Shown in pieces: positions 25,723 through 33,383 of a stretch of DNA of 36,126 nt (within the stretch, counting starts at the first letter, position 1; each line of letters starts with the position of its first letter). This DNA comes from a bacterium. GTDB lineage: Bacteria; Sumerlaeota; Sumerlaeia; MVZB01. A program made the translations under genes and the position numbers. The stretch spans positions 1-36,126 of the forward strand of contig JAJFUE010000098.1 in NCBI GenBank assembly GCA_021372575.1, in the 5' to 3' direction. A model generated the notes under the pieces. It had not been told where the DNA came from. It did not search any database and was given only the letters and a program-made list of their open reading frames with translations.

Positions 25723-27234
25723 TTACTTGATCTGGAACGCCGACATCTCAACCGGGACGCCCAGGTTGAAGGCGCGGTTGGAACCGATGTTGGCGGCCTT
25801 GATCGTCTGGTTATAGACCGTGAAGTCACGCGCATCGATGCCCGGTTGCACGTCCGCACCGCCGGCCGGCAGGCCGTAGCCCGGGTTCAGGCCGGGGTCC
25901 TGGCAGCCGGTGGTGATCCAGCCGGTGGCATAGGCATTGACGGGGCTCCAGTCGTTGCAGTTGACCATGACGAATCGCGAGCCGGCCGGCTTAAGAAAGG
26001 CGAGCAGGTTGCTGCCGGCTTCGCCGTAGAGGTTGCACCGGGTCATCGTCGTCTGGTTGTTGCCGGCGGCCACAACGCGCTGCGACAGGTTGACGAAATA
26101 GCCCGGCGTATAGAGCGTCGGATTCTTCACATACAGGTCGCAGTTGGTCATGACGGCCTTGCAGGCAAGCGTGTCGATGTTGAGGCAGGCGCCGGTGCCC
26201 ACGAAGGCACAGTTGGTGGCGGTCAGGTCGTTCTTCGCATAGCTCAGAAGGCTGACGCAGCCAAGGCTGTTGCTGGTGTCGTCGGTATAGGGCCAGCTGC
26301 CGGTGATCCGCCCGCTGCGCGTGAGGTCGGTGCGCAGGAAGCAGTTATTCATGGTGACGGTATAGCCGCCCGTGTTGCTGGTGCCCCAGCCTTCGACGAG
26401 CAGCGGAGCCGTCGAATACGTGCTGGTCGTGTAAGCGTCGGAAACAAACTGGCAGTTGGTGAAATTGACGGTGCCGGTCTGGGAGGCGAAATTGCCGACC
26501 TTGGAGCCGACGATCGCGCAGGAACCCATCGTGCCGTTGACGCGGCAATTGGTGACGTTGATCGTGCTGCCGTTTTCGGGGTTGAGGTTCATGCCGTAGA
26601 TTTCGGAGCCGGTGGAGACGCCGTTTTTGCCGCCGGACTTCCTCTGGTCGTCAAACACGACATTGACGCCGGTGAGATTCACGGTGCAGTTGGCCGCCAT
26701 GCCCGTGGCCTGCGTCCAGCCGCTGACCATGATCGTATAAGCATCGCACCGGTACCAGACGCCGATGCCGGTGATGACCAGGTTTTCCAGCTTGGTGGTC
26801 GTTGCGCCGGCGGGAGCGGTCCACGCGGCGGAGTCGGTTCTGTTCATAATGATGAAGCGGGTATGATAGCCGCCGCCATCGAGCGTGATCTGGCCGCCAT
26901 CGACCGAACCGAGTTGGAACCCGGGCGCCTCGACGCGGAACATGAAATTGCCCGAACTGTCCGCCGTATAAATCCGCGGATGCTTGCCGGAAGCGGCCAC
27001 GATTTTGATCGGCTTCGTGATCTGATAATAATCCGCCGTCATCGTCGGCAGGGTGTACGTCAGGTCGTCATCGATCGAAACCGTGATGTCGCCACTCGGG
27101 TAGTTGGCTTGCGCCTGGGTAATCGCCGCGGTCAGCGTTGCAACGTCGCCGCCGGTCACCGAGATTGCGCCCGCGTGCTGGGCTGTAAAAACCACCATGG
27201 CCCCCAAAAGCAACAGTACATTCAGATGTCTCAT
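25723..27234 (-). CDS. Secreted beta-helix paralogue 4
   Basis: A 503-residue exported protein. The ATG at 27234 (MRHLNVLLLLGAMVVF) is preferred over 27264 because of a strong AAGGAGGAG 5 nt upstream and a proper signal peptide ending QHAGA. After IDDDLTYTL, the beta-helix body repeats the Asn-Cys strand motif (VTNCRVN, FTNCQFV, MNNCFLR, ATNCAFV, MTNCDLY, MTRCNLY). The C-terminal block matches paralogue 3 almost exactly. The gene lies between the intact methyltransferase upstream and the methyltransferase fragment downstream. No anchor, sorting motif or catalytic residues are recognised. The family's role remains unknown. Confidence 0.85.
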   Translation of the reverse strand: MRHLNVLLLLGAMVVFTAQHAGAISVTGGDVATLTAAITQAQANYPSGDITVSIDDDLTYTLPTMTADYYQITKPIKIVAASGKHPRIYTADSSGNFMFRVEAPGFQLGSVDGGQITLDGGGYHTRFIIMNRTDSAAWTAPAGATTTKLENLVITGIGVWYRCDAYTIMVSGWTQATGMAANCTVNLTGVNVVFDDQRKSGGKNGVSTGSEIYGMNLNPENGSTINVTNCRVNGTMGSCAIVGSKVGNFASQTGTVNFTNCQFVSDAYTTSTYSTAPLLVEGWGTSNTGGYTVTMNNCFLRTDLTRSGRITGSWPYTDDTSNSLGCVSLLSYAKNDLTATNCAFVGTGACLNIDTLACKAVMTNCDLYVKNPTLYTPGYFVNLSQRVVAAGNNQTTMTRCNLYGEAGSNLLAFLKPAGSRFVMVNCNDWSPVNAYATGWITTGCQDPGLNPGYGLPAGGADVQPGIDARDFTVYNQTIKAANIGSNRAFNLGVPVEMSAFQIK

Positions 27235-27451
27235 AACCACTCCTCCTTCGCGATTTTCGTTCAAAAAAAAACAGTGATTAAACTAAGCACTTTCCAATCA
27301 AGTTAATCAAGTCTTTTCTTGTGAAAAAAGGGGCATAAATTTCCATCGAAAAAGCTGTAAATAATACAGCCTCCGTGATGTATCTCCAATAATATGAATA
27401 CTAAAGGCATATGCCAGGAATGCAATCCAGTTGTATTGCGTGAATTCTTGT

Positions 27452-28225
27452 TTAAATTTTTCCGCGATGTCGGGGGCGGCTGTTCGTGCCAAACGACTCC
27501 ACCTGCCGCCCGATATCTTCCGCGCGTCGGCGGTCGCCTTCCGGCCCCGGCTTTCTCATGATGAACAGGTAATTAAATCCGCGCAGGTAATAGTTCCCCT
27601 CGACCGCCGCCGTGTGCCAGTGCCGCCGCAGCATCGTGCGGTTGTGCCGCACAACTGCCACGATATCGACCGGATCAAAGCGTTTCCTCATGATGTCGAA
27701 CAGTTCGAACCCGATCGGCAGGAACGGCTTGCCCTTGCGCGCCGAGTCCGACACGTAGAGCCCCATGTAGCGCCCCGGCTTGAGGATCCGATCGATCTCG
27801 GCGATCACCTCGCCCATGGCCTCGTAATACGCCGGGGCGTCGGCCGACAACTCGCCGATGCAGCGCTTGTCGCCGCTATACTTCAGGTGCGTCGAGTACG
27901 GGGGGTCGATGAACACGAAATCGGCCTTGGCGTCCTCAAGCGGCAGGTGGCGCGCGTCGCGGCGGAAGATGTCAGGCCTCGTGACTTGCAGGTCGTAGCC
28001 CAGGGCGCGCCGGTCCAGGTCGCGCGCCACGTCGAGCGTCGTGCCGCTGCCGGCCATCGGGTCGATCACGAGGTCGCCCGGCCGCGTGTAGCGCTCGAGG
28101 AGGTTCCAGATAATGTAAGCCGGCGTGGCGCCGCGATACTCCTGGTCCCCCTGCGCCTCGTCGCCGTATTGCTGCGACGGGAAATCCCACAGCGTGGTGG
28201 TCATGATCTTGGGTTTGTCGGCCAT
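27452..28225 (-). CDS. Orphan DNA methyltransferase (N4/N6 type)
   Basis: A 257-residue SAM-dependent DNA methyltransferase. DPMAGSGTT (residues 55-63) forms the AdoMet-binding motif, and IDPPYSTHLKY (106-116) contains the catalytic DPPY tetrapeptide of N4-cytosine/N6-adenine enzymes. The AdoMet motif precedes the catalytic motif. No clear target-recognition domain is seen and no restriction endonuclease gene is adjacent. It could be a regulatory (orphan) enzyme or methylate another substrate. The start at 28225 avoids the low-complexity upstream TGGGACC repeat, which is in frame up to 28285. Its 3' end was duplicated with the downstream beta-helix gene. Confidence 0.85.
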   Translation of the reverse strand: MADKPKIMTTTLWDFPSQQYGDEAQGDQEYRGATPAYIIWNLLERYTRPGDLVIDPMAGSGTTLDVARDLDRRALGYDLQVTRPDIFRRDARHLPLEDAKADFVFIDPPYSTHLKYSGDKRCIGELSADAPAYYEAMGEVIAEIDRILKPGRYMGLYVSDSARKGKPFLPIGFELFDIMRKRFDPVDIVAVVRHNRTMLRRHWHTAAVEGNYYLRGFNYLFIMRKPGPEGDRRRAEDIGRQVESFGTNSRPRHRGKI

Positions 28226-28250
28226 GTCGCGTTCGCCTGTTGCTAAAACA

Positions 28251-28284
28251 TGGGACCAATAGGACCGATGGGACCTATGGGACA
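28251..28284. repeat. Degenerate TGGGACC tandem repeat
   Basis: Four imperfect units of about 9 nt with a GGGAC or GGACC core lie 26 nt upstream of the methyltransferase start. Confidence 0.65.
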
Positions 28285-28356
28285 CATCCCCCCAACATAA
28301 AACAATACGGCGCGTTTGGGTAGGCGGTTTTGCCGTCAGGCCGGTTTGGTCAGTAG

Positions 28357-28385
28357 GTCGCTTCGGCTCGAAGCGACATTTTTTT
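28357..28385. repeat. Direct repeat copy 1: hairpin plus T-run
   Basis: GTCGCTTCG-GCT-CGAAGCGAC, a perfect 9-bp stem followed by A and seven Ts. It resembles an intrinsic terminator on the plus strand, yet no plus-strand gene precedes it. It matches 29384-29404 except one loop base. Confidence 0.8.
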
Positions 28386-28471
28386 GGCCCCTTTGGTCCT
28401 TGTTTCTCACGCCGATTCGTATTGCATCCTGCTGCCCCCGAATGAACAATTCACTCCACGAGGAAAACGCA

Positions 28472-29383
28472 ATGAATCCGAGGGACGAATCCAGGATCGA
28501 CAAGCCCGCACAACGGCCTCAGTGGTGGGCGATCGGGTTGATCGCAACCGGCCTGCTCTGCGCGGCCGTGCCGCTGGCAATCTATTTTGTAAAGTATCTT
28601 ACGCGCCAGACCGTGACCGACCGGCTGTTGCTGATCGATTACCACGAATGCCCGACGATCATGCTGGGCGTTGTCCTAGTGTATCTGGGAATCGTGAAGA
28701 CAAAGCGGCGGTCGGCGCTGTGGTTCGCGGGCGTTGTTTCATTCTTTCTAGTCGCGATACCCACTGTTCTGATTTCGGCGATGAGTCTGATTACGACCGC
28801 TTGCTGCATCTTCTTCATGGTTCTGACCTTGATTGGAAGACCGCGCGGCAAGGCATTTCATTACGCGTTCCCTTTCATTGCCTTATTCTTTGGAGCGATT
28901 GGAACGCCCAATATCGAATGGGCTTCGATTCGCGGCGATGTCGGCGCTACCCGGAACGAAATGCACTATTACGCTTCGATCCTGGATAAATACCATGCTG
29001 ATCACCACGCTTACCCGCCATCGACTTCCAATCCAGTGCTGCGCGCCGACTGGGATTCAACATCGCAGATGCCGGGCTTTGCGGCTTACACTCCCGGCGG
29101 GCCGCCGACACTCACCACGCCTGTTACCTACCTCGAACATTACTATAACGATGATTTTCGGTTCCTCGACGAAACGCGAACCTACGCCTATCACCGCTGG
29201 GACGAGAACTCGTGCATCCTGATCGGCGCCGGCCCGAACTGCGTGTTCGACATCAAGCCCGAAGACCTGCCGCGGCTCAAACCCGCCAACGGCATCTCAC
29301 CTCCCGAGTTCACTATTCTTCTATATGACCCCACCAACGGCACGGTCAGCGCGGGCGATATTGTCAAGGTTGTCAGTCAATAG
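28472..29383 (+). CDS. Multi-pass membrane protein with pseudopilin-like C-terminal domain
   Basis: A 303-residue protein with four hydrophobic segments (about residues 20-40, 58-74, 84-104 and 128-144). The extracytoplasmic part begins with MHYYASILDKYHADHHAYPPS, like the YYA-x-x-YPP region of GspG-type pseudopilins. It ends with the ILLYDPTNGTVSAGDIVK motif typical of prepilin-like proteins in some uncultivated phyla. It has no classical prepilin leader (G-F-T-L-x-E). GAGGA 8 nt upstream supports the ATG at 28472 over earlier ATGs. It stands alone and is bracketed by two near-identical direct repeats. A fusion of a membrane module and a pseudopilin-like domain is inferred; the function is unknown. 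Confidence 0.72.
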   Translation: MNPRDESRIDKPAQRPQWWAIGLIATGLLCAAVPLAIYFVKYLTRQTVTDRLLLIDYHECPTIMLGVVLVYLGIVKTKRRSALWFAGVVSFFLVAIPTVLISAMSLITTACCIFFMVLTLIGRPRGKAFHYAFPFIALFFGAIGTPNIEWASIRGDVGATRNEMHYYASILDKYHADHHAYPPSTSNPVLRADWDSTSQMPGFAAYTPGGPPTLTTPVTYLEHYYNDDFRFLDETRTYAYHRWDENSCILIGAGPNCVFDIKPEDLPRLKPANGISPPEFTILLYDPTNGTVSAGDIVKVVSQ

Positions 29384-29410
29384 GTCGCTTCGGATCGAAG
29401 CGACATTTTC
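29384..29410 (+). terminator. Terminator hairpin; direct repeat copy 2
   Basis: GTCGCTTCG-GAT-CGAAGCGAC followed by ATTTTC. It abuts the stop codon of the membrane protein gene; the TAG is itself within the shared repeat sequence. A good terminator for that gene. Confidence 0.8.
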
Positions 29411-29459
29411 TGGGATTCCTCATGCACAATAAGTGCCTGCGATTCCGATGAAAGCCCAT

Positions 29460-29496
29460 CCCCGTAGGCCGCGTTCGGCGAACGCGGCCTACGGGG
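29460..29496. repeat. Perfect 17-bp palindromic element
   Basis: CCCCGTAGGCCGCGTTC and its complement around a GGC loop. A shorter version of the core (GCCGCGTTC/GAACGCGGC) lies at 33324-33344. Confidence 0.85.
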
Positions 29497-29591
29497 GTTG
29501 CGCCTCTACTGATTCGAAATCAAATATTGCCCGATCGGGTTTCCGCGGGTTACGATTCGCCGTTGAGGAAAACAAAACGAAAGGGGTCCCC

Positions 29592-32500
29592 ATGAGTCGT
29601 CGCGATAGCATTCTGATCGGGTTGTTCCTCGTCGCCGTGATTGCAATCGGCAGCTACGCCGTCTGGCAGCGCTCGCCGCTGCACAGCAAAGCCGTGCGCG
29701 CCGAGGAAAAAGCCATTGCCGACTCCAGGCGGCCCCTGGCGGGAAAGGTCGAGCTCAAGGACGGCTCGTTCAATCCGCTCCCGCCGGTCAAGGCCAAGCC
29801 GTCGGACAGCCCGGCCGACACCATTGCGGCGAACCACTGGCGCGACGTCTATGAACCGCTGCTCAAGCAGGCCGGCCCCGCCGATGGCCAGCCCGGCTTC
29901 TATGTCTATACGTTCCTCGACCGCACGAAGGACGGCGTCGGCATTCAGTTCACATACGGCTGGCAGCCGCTCGGCACGGCGGCGCTGGCGGCTTTGACTC
30001 GCGCGCGCCTCACACAAACCGCCCCGCCCGACCGCTACGGCCTGCCGATCATCGATGAGCAATCGACGGCCCCGCTCGCCGAGGCATCCCCGCAACGGTT
30101 CGCGCCGCCGACGCTCGAGGAAGCCAAGCGACGCGCTCTCGCCGACTCGGCCACGTCCGCCGCGCGCTACATCGTTCTAGGCTGCTACGAAGACGAACCC
30201 GGATCGGCGCAGTGCAAGCTCACGGTCTATCTCATCGACCGGCAAAACCCGGACGCGGGCAATGAGATCCCGCTTTACCAGTCCAACCCGATCGATTGCG
30301 GGGATCTCAATGCGCTTTCGGCCGACCAACGCGAGGCCGTGCGCAAAATGACCGACAAGCTGATCGGCATGGACCTTGCCCCGAAGCGCCGCGCGCCGAA
30401 GGCAACGCGGCCCGACCTTGACGCCGAGCTCGGCAAGGTCGCCAATATGCTCGACACCGAGGACGCGTGGGCGATCATGGACGGCATCGACCAGGCGCTG
30501 GCGCTCCAGCAGCTTTACCCCGACGAAACGATGCCGATTCAGGCCGCGGCCTACGGGCTGCAGCAGTTGACGTGGTCGTATTTCCAATACAGGTGGACCA
30601 CGATCTATAAAATCGACTACGTCATGCGCGCCTACGGCCTGGCGCAGCTCGCGCTGGCGATGAATCCCAAGCCCGCCATGTCGCAGCTCAACCTGATCGC
30701 CGCAAACAAGTGCCTGGGCGTGGTCGGCAGCCAGCTTCTCGCGATCAACACCGCCGACGACTCGACGCGCTCCAATCCCGAGTTGCTCAGCTACCGCAAG
30801 TTCGTCCTCGACGACATCCACGGCGACATCCGCGGCGATCTTCTGGCCGCCGCGCCCGACTGGCTGGCGCTGTGGCAGGACCAGCAGCAAAGCGGCTTCG
30901 ACGGCAGGCCGCACCAGGCGCGCCAGCGCTTCGACGAGTGCTTCGAACAGTGGCGACAGCGCGACGCGTACGTCGTCGCGTTCGCGCAAAACCTGCTCGG
31001 CTATGGATACCCCGGCTTGGAGAAGGTCGGGTTTTACCGGTATATCGCCGCATCGGCGCCATTCACGCAGGCGACGATCGCGGCCGAGCTGGCGACGATC
31101 CTGATGCTCGAGCCCGACGCCGCGCGCGACCAGGCGTGCTCCGAGGCCGCCGGCCTGACCGGCGCCAACGACGCCGACCTCAAGCTCGCCGCGGCCAACC
31201 ACGATTACTACAAGCTCCGCGCCTCGATCCTGCAAGGCATTGCCCAATGGGACGCGCCACGCGACGCCGGCCACCCCGCCTATGAAACCCTCAAGTGGAT
31301 GAACACACAGGCCGCGGCGATCCTCGCCGACCCGCGCTGGAGCGCGTCCGGCACCGGCTACGCCGGCCTCGATTTCACGCGCGCCGAGATGTTGCGCTTC
31401 TTCCAGCGCCGCGACCACATCGGCCCGATGCTCGTCGCCAACCACGAAGAGAAGGTCTTCGGCTCGGTGAACGGCTCGGGCGAGATCTGCGAGTGGTATC
31501 TCAAGGCGCGGCCCGGCAACGCCGGCGCGCTGCACGAATACGCGCTCTACCTGACCAACAACATGGAGGACGACGACCTCGTCGCCATCCAGCGCCGCGG
31601 GCTTTTCCTGAACACGATCCAGGCGTTCCCGGTCAATTACGACAACTACTACAACATCGGCCGCGCGGATTATTACCTGGACTCGCGCCGACGCGGCCTC
31701 AACTACATTTATGAATATATGCGGCTGGCGCGCTTCAGCTCCGACCGCGCGACGAAGATGGCCGAGTTCGCGAGCCGCTACGGGTTCAACGCCGAGGCGG
31801 TGAAGTTTTACGACGAGGCGCTCAAGCTGATGCCCAAGCGCTACGACCTCGCCGACGACCGCGCCGACCTGCTGTGCCAGATGGGCCAATACATGGACCC
31901 CGAGATCAGGAAGACGTTCGCCACGCCGGTGCAGGCGCTCGTCGGCAACTCGACGTTCCACGAAAGAAACCTTGAATACCTCTACCACTGGGTCGGAGAG
32001 ACGACCTCCACGCGCGAGGCCGCCGCGTTCTTCCGCCAGACGCACCCCGATTCGCAGAGCGCGCTCTTGTGGCAGTTCAACGTCGAGCGCTTCGACGGCA
32101 ACACGACCAAGGCGCTCGACATCCTGAATGGGGCGCTCGAGCCGCCGGCGTCGGCCCGCGACCCGCTTTCGATCGCGAGCCATTACGCCTCCGTCGCGCA
32201 ACGCTTCATGGATCTGGGCATGCTCGACAAGGCACGGCCCTACATCGAGAAGTCGGAACAGTTCGGCCCCGGCATGGGCAACGTGATCCGCGTCGTCGGG
32301 CGCTACTATTACCTGAGCGGCAATTACGACAAGGCGATCGCGCAATACGAGGCCGAGCTCGAGCGCTACGGTCAGAACACCGACCTGATCGAGGCGATCG
32401 CGCAGAGCTACGACAAAATGGGGCAGCTCGACCGGGCGATCGGCATGATCGAGACACGCATGCTCGCGTCGCGCGCCAATTCGACGGCGATCTACCTCGC

Positions 32501-32705
32501 TCCGCGCCTGCTGGAGTTCTATGAGAAGAAGGGCGAGAAGGAGAAAAGCCGCAAGGTCATGACCATGGTGATCGAGTCGCCCAGACGCACGCGCGCCATG
32601 ATTTTCCGTTCGCTCAAGATCTACGAAAAACTCTACCCGAAGGAAGCCGCCGAGATCCGGAAAAACATCGACCAGATCATGGCCGGCCCGAAGCTGTTCG
32701 AATGA
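29592..32705 (+). CDS. Large membrane-anchored TPR protein
   Basis: A 1037-residue protein with one N-terminal transmembrane helix (about residues 7-25, ILIGLFLVAVIAIGSYAVW), so probably periplasmic with a membrane anchor. The middle is helical without a recognised domain. The C-terminal third holds TPR units, e.g. NYYNIGRADYYLDSRRRGL, YGFNAEAVKFYDEALKLMP, YYLSGNYDKAIAQYEAELERY and SYDKMGQLDRAIGMIETRM. An AAAGGGG site lies 6 nt upstream of the chosen ATG. The longer frame from 29433 has no ribosome-binding site and includes the palindrome. It may organise a protein complex at the envelope; no partner is indicated by context. Confidence 0.8.
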   Translation: MSRRDSILIGLFLVAVIAIGSYAVWQRSPLHSKAVRAEEKAIADSRRPLAGKVELKDGSFNPLPPVKAKPSDSPADTIAANHWRDVYEPLLKQAGPADGQPGFYVYTFLDRTKDGVGIQFTYGWQPLGTAALAALTRARLTQTAPPDRYGLPIIDEQSTAPLAEASPQRFAPPTLEEAKRRALADSATSAARYIVLGCYEDEPGSAQCKLTVYLIDRQNPDAGNEIPLYQSNPIDCGDLNALSADQREAVRKMTDKLIGMDLAPKRRAPKATRPDLDAELGKVANMLDTEDAWAIMDGIDQALALQQLYPDETMPIQAAAYGLQQLTWSYFQYRWTTIYKIDYVMRAYGLAQLALAMNPKPAMSQLNLIAANKCLGVVGSQLLAINTADDSTRSNPELLSYRKFVLDDIHGDIRGDLLAAAPDWLALWQDQQQSGFDGRPHQARQRFDECFEQWRQRDAYVVAFAQNLLGYGYPGLEKVGFYRYIAASAPFTQATIAAELATILMLEPDAARDQACSEAAGLTGANDADLKLAAANHDYYKLRASILQGIAQWDAPRDAGHPAYETLKWMNTQAAAILADPRWSASGTGYAGLDFTRAEMLRFFQRRDHIGPMLVANHEEKVFGSVNGSGEICEWYLKARPGNAGALHEYALYLTNNMEDDDLVAIQRRGLFLNTIQAFPVNYDNYYNIGRADYYLDSRRRGLNYIYEYMRLARFSSDRATKMAEFASRYGFNAEAVKFYDEALKLMPKRYDLADDRADLLCQMGQYMDPEIRKTFATPVQALVGNSTFHERNLEYLYHWVGETTSTREAAAFFRQTHPDSQSALLWQFNVERFDGNTTKALDILNGALEPPASARDPLSIASHYASVAQRFMDLGMLDKARPYIEKSEQFGPGMGNVIRVVGRYYYLSGNYDKAIAQYEAELERYGQNTDLIEAIAQSYDKMGQLDRAIGMIETRMLASRANSTAIYLAPRLLEFYEKKGEKEKSRKVMTMVIESPRRTRAMIFRSLKIYEKLYPKEAAEIRKNIDQIMAGPKLFE

Positions 32706-32720
32706 GATCGCGGAAACCCC

Positions 32721-32794
32721 GTTCGTAGTCCCGCCTTTCAGGCGGAACTCAACCTTGCGACCGCCCTGTTCCGCCTGAAGGCGGGACTACGAAC
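32721..32794. terminator. Large inverted repeat between convergent genes
   Basis: Arms of 28 and 27 nt (32721-32748 with 32768-32794) match except for one extra T and form a long hairpin with a 19-nt loop. Each arm is a copy of the palindromic element also seen at 12796-12825. It sits between the TPR gene and the convergent deacylase gene, where it may terminate both. Confidence 0.7.
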
Positions 32795-32797
32795 CAT

Positions 32798-33268
32798 CTA
32801 TCGCGTCAGCGCCACGACCTTCGCGTTGGCGGCGCGGATGTAATCGGCGGGACCCAAGATCAATTGCAGGCCGCGGCGACCGGCCGAGACCGAGATCCAG
32901 TCGAACAGCTCGATCGTCTCGTCGGCGAACACGGGATACGCCTTTTTCGCCCCGAACACCGTCACGCCACCGCGAATGTAGCCGGTGAGCGGCTGGACTT
33001 CCTTAAGGTGCTCCATCTCGGCCTTCTTGCCGCCGGCCGCCGCCGCGAGCTTCTTGAAATCCAGTTCCGCATCGCCCGGCACGACCGCAAAGACATGCTC
33101 CTTGCCGTCGATCACCGCCAGCAGCGTCTTGAACACCTGCTCCGGCGGCATGCCAACCTTCCGCGCGACCGTTTCGGCCGACAGGTCGCTCTCATCGACT
33201 TCATATTCGCGCGTCTCGTAGTGGATGCCGAGTTGATCGAGCAGCCGGGCGGCGTTGGTCTTGATCAC
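32798..33268 (-). CDS. ybaK: YbaK/EbsC-type Cys-tRNA(Pro) deacylase
   Basis: A 156-residue trans-editing enzyme that hydrolyses Cys mischarged onto tRNA(Pro). It follows the family layout: [45 protein letters not shown], then [22 protein letters not shown] with the conserved lysine region, and [14 protein letters not shown] plus [16 protein letters not shown]. The start is best placed at GTG 33268, giving [11 protein letters not shown] as in relatives, with AAAAGG 9 nt upstream. The frame extends to a TTG at 33286, which abuts the ATGATGA array. Typical family length is about 155-160, in agreement. Confidence 0.93.
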   Translation of the reverse strand: MIKTNAARLLDQLGIHYETREYEVDESDLSAETVARKVGMPPEQVFKTLLAVIDGKEHVFAVVPGDAELDFKKLAAAAGGKKAEMEHLKEVQPLTGYIRGGVTVFGAKKAYPVFADETIELFDWISVSAGRRGLQLILGPADYIRAANAKVVALTR

Positions 33269-33287
33269 GGGCGGAGACCTTTTCAAA

Positions 33288-33381
33288 ATGATGAATGATG
33301 AATGATGAATTCAAAATTTCCAGGCCGCGTTCGCCGAACGCGGCATCTATCATTCATCATTCATCATTCAGCATTCATCAT
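33288..33381. repeat. Inverted pair of heptanucleotide arrays around a palindrome
   Basis: Three ATGATGA units (33288-33308) face five units in reverse orientation (33347-33381: ATGATGA, ATGCTGA, ATGATGA, ATGATGA, ATGATAG on the minus strand). Between them lies GCCGCGTTC-GCC-GAACGCGGC (33324-33344). The whole 94-nt spacer can fold as one imperfect hairpin. The reverse array starts 2 nt after the cydB stop codon. Confidence 0.85.
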
Positions 33382-33383
33382 TT

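Noticed and set aside
27452-28225. Complete restriction-modification system
   Set aside because: Only the methyltransferase is present; neighbouring genes are beta-helix and membrane proteins with no endonuclease motifs.
30177-32345. 722-codon minus-strand frame opposite the large TPR gene
   Set aside because: Composition is that of an antisense shadow; the plus strand has TPR units, an N-terminal membrane helix and a ribosome-binding site.
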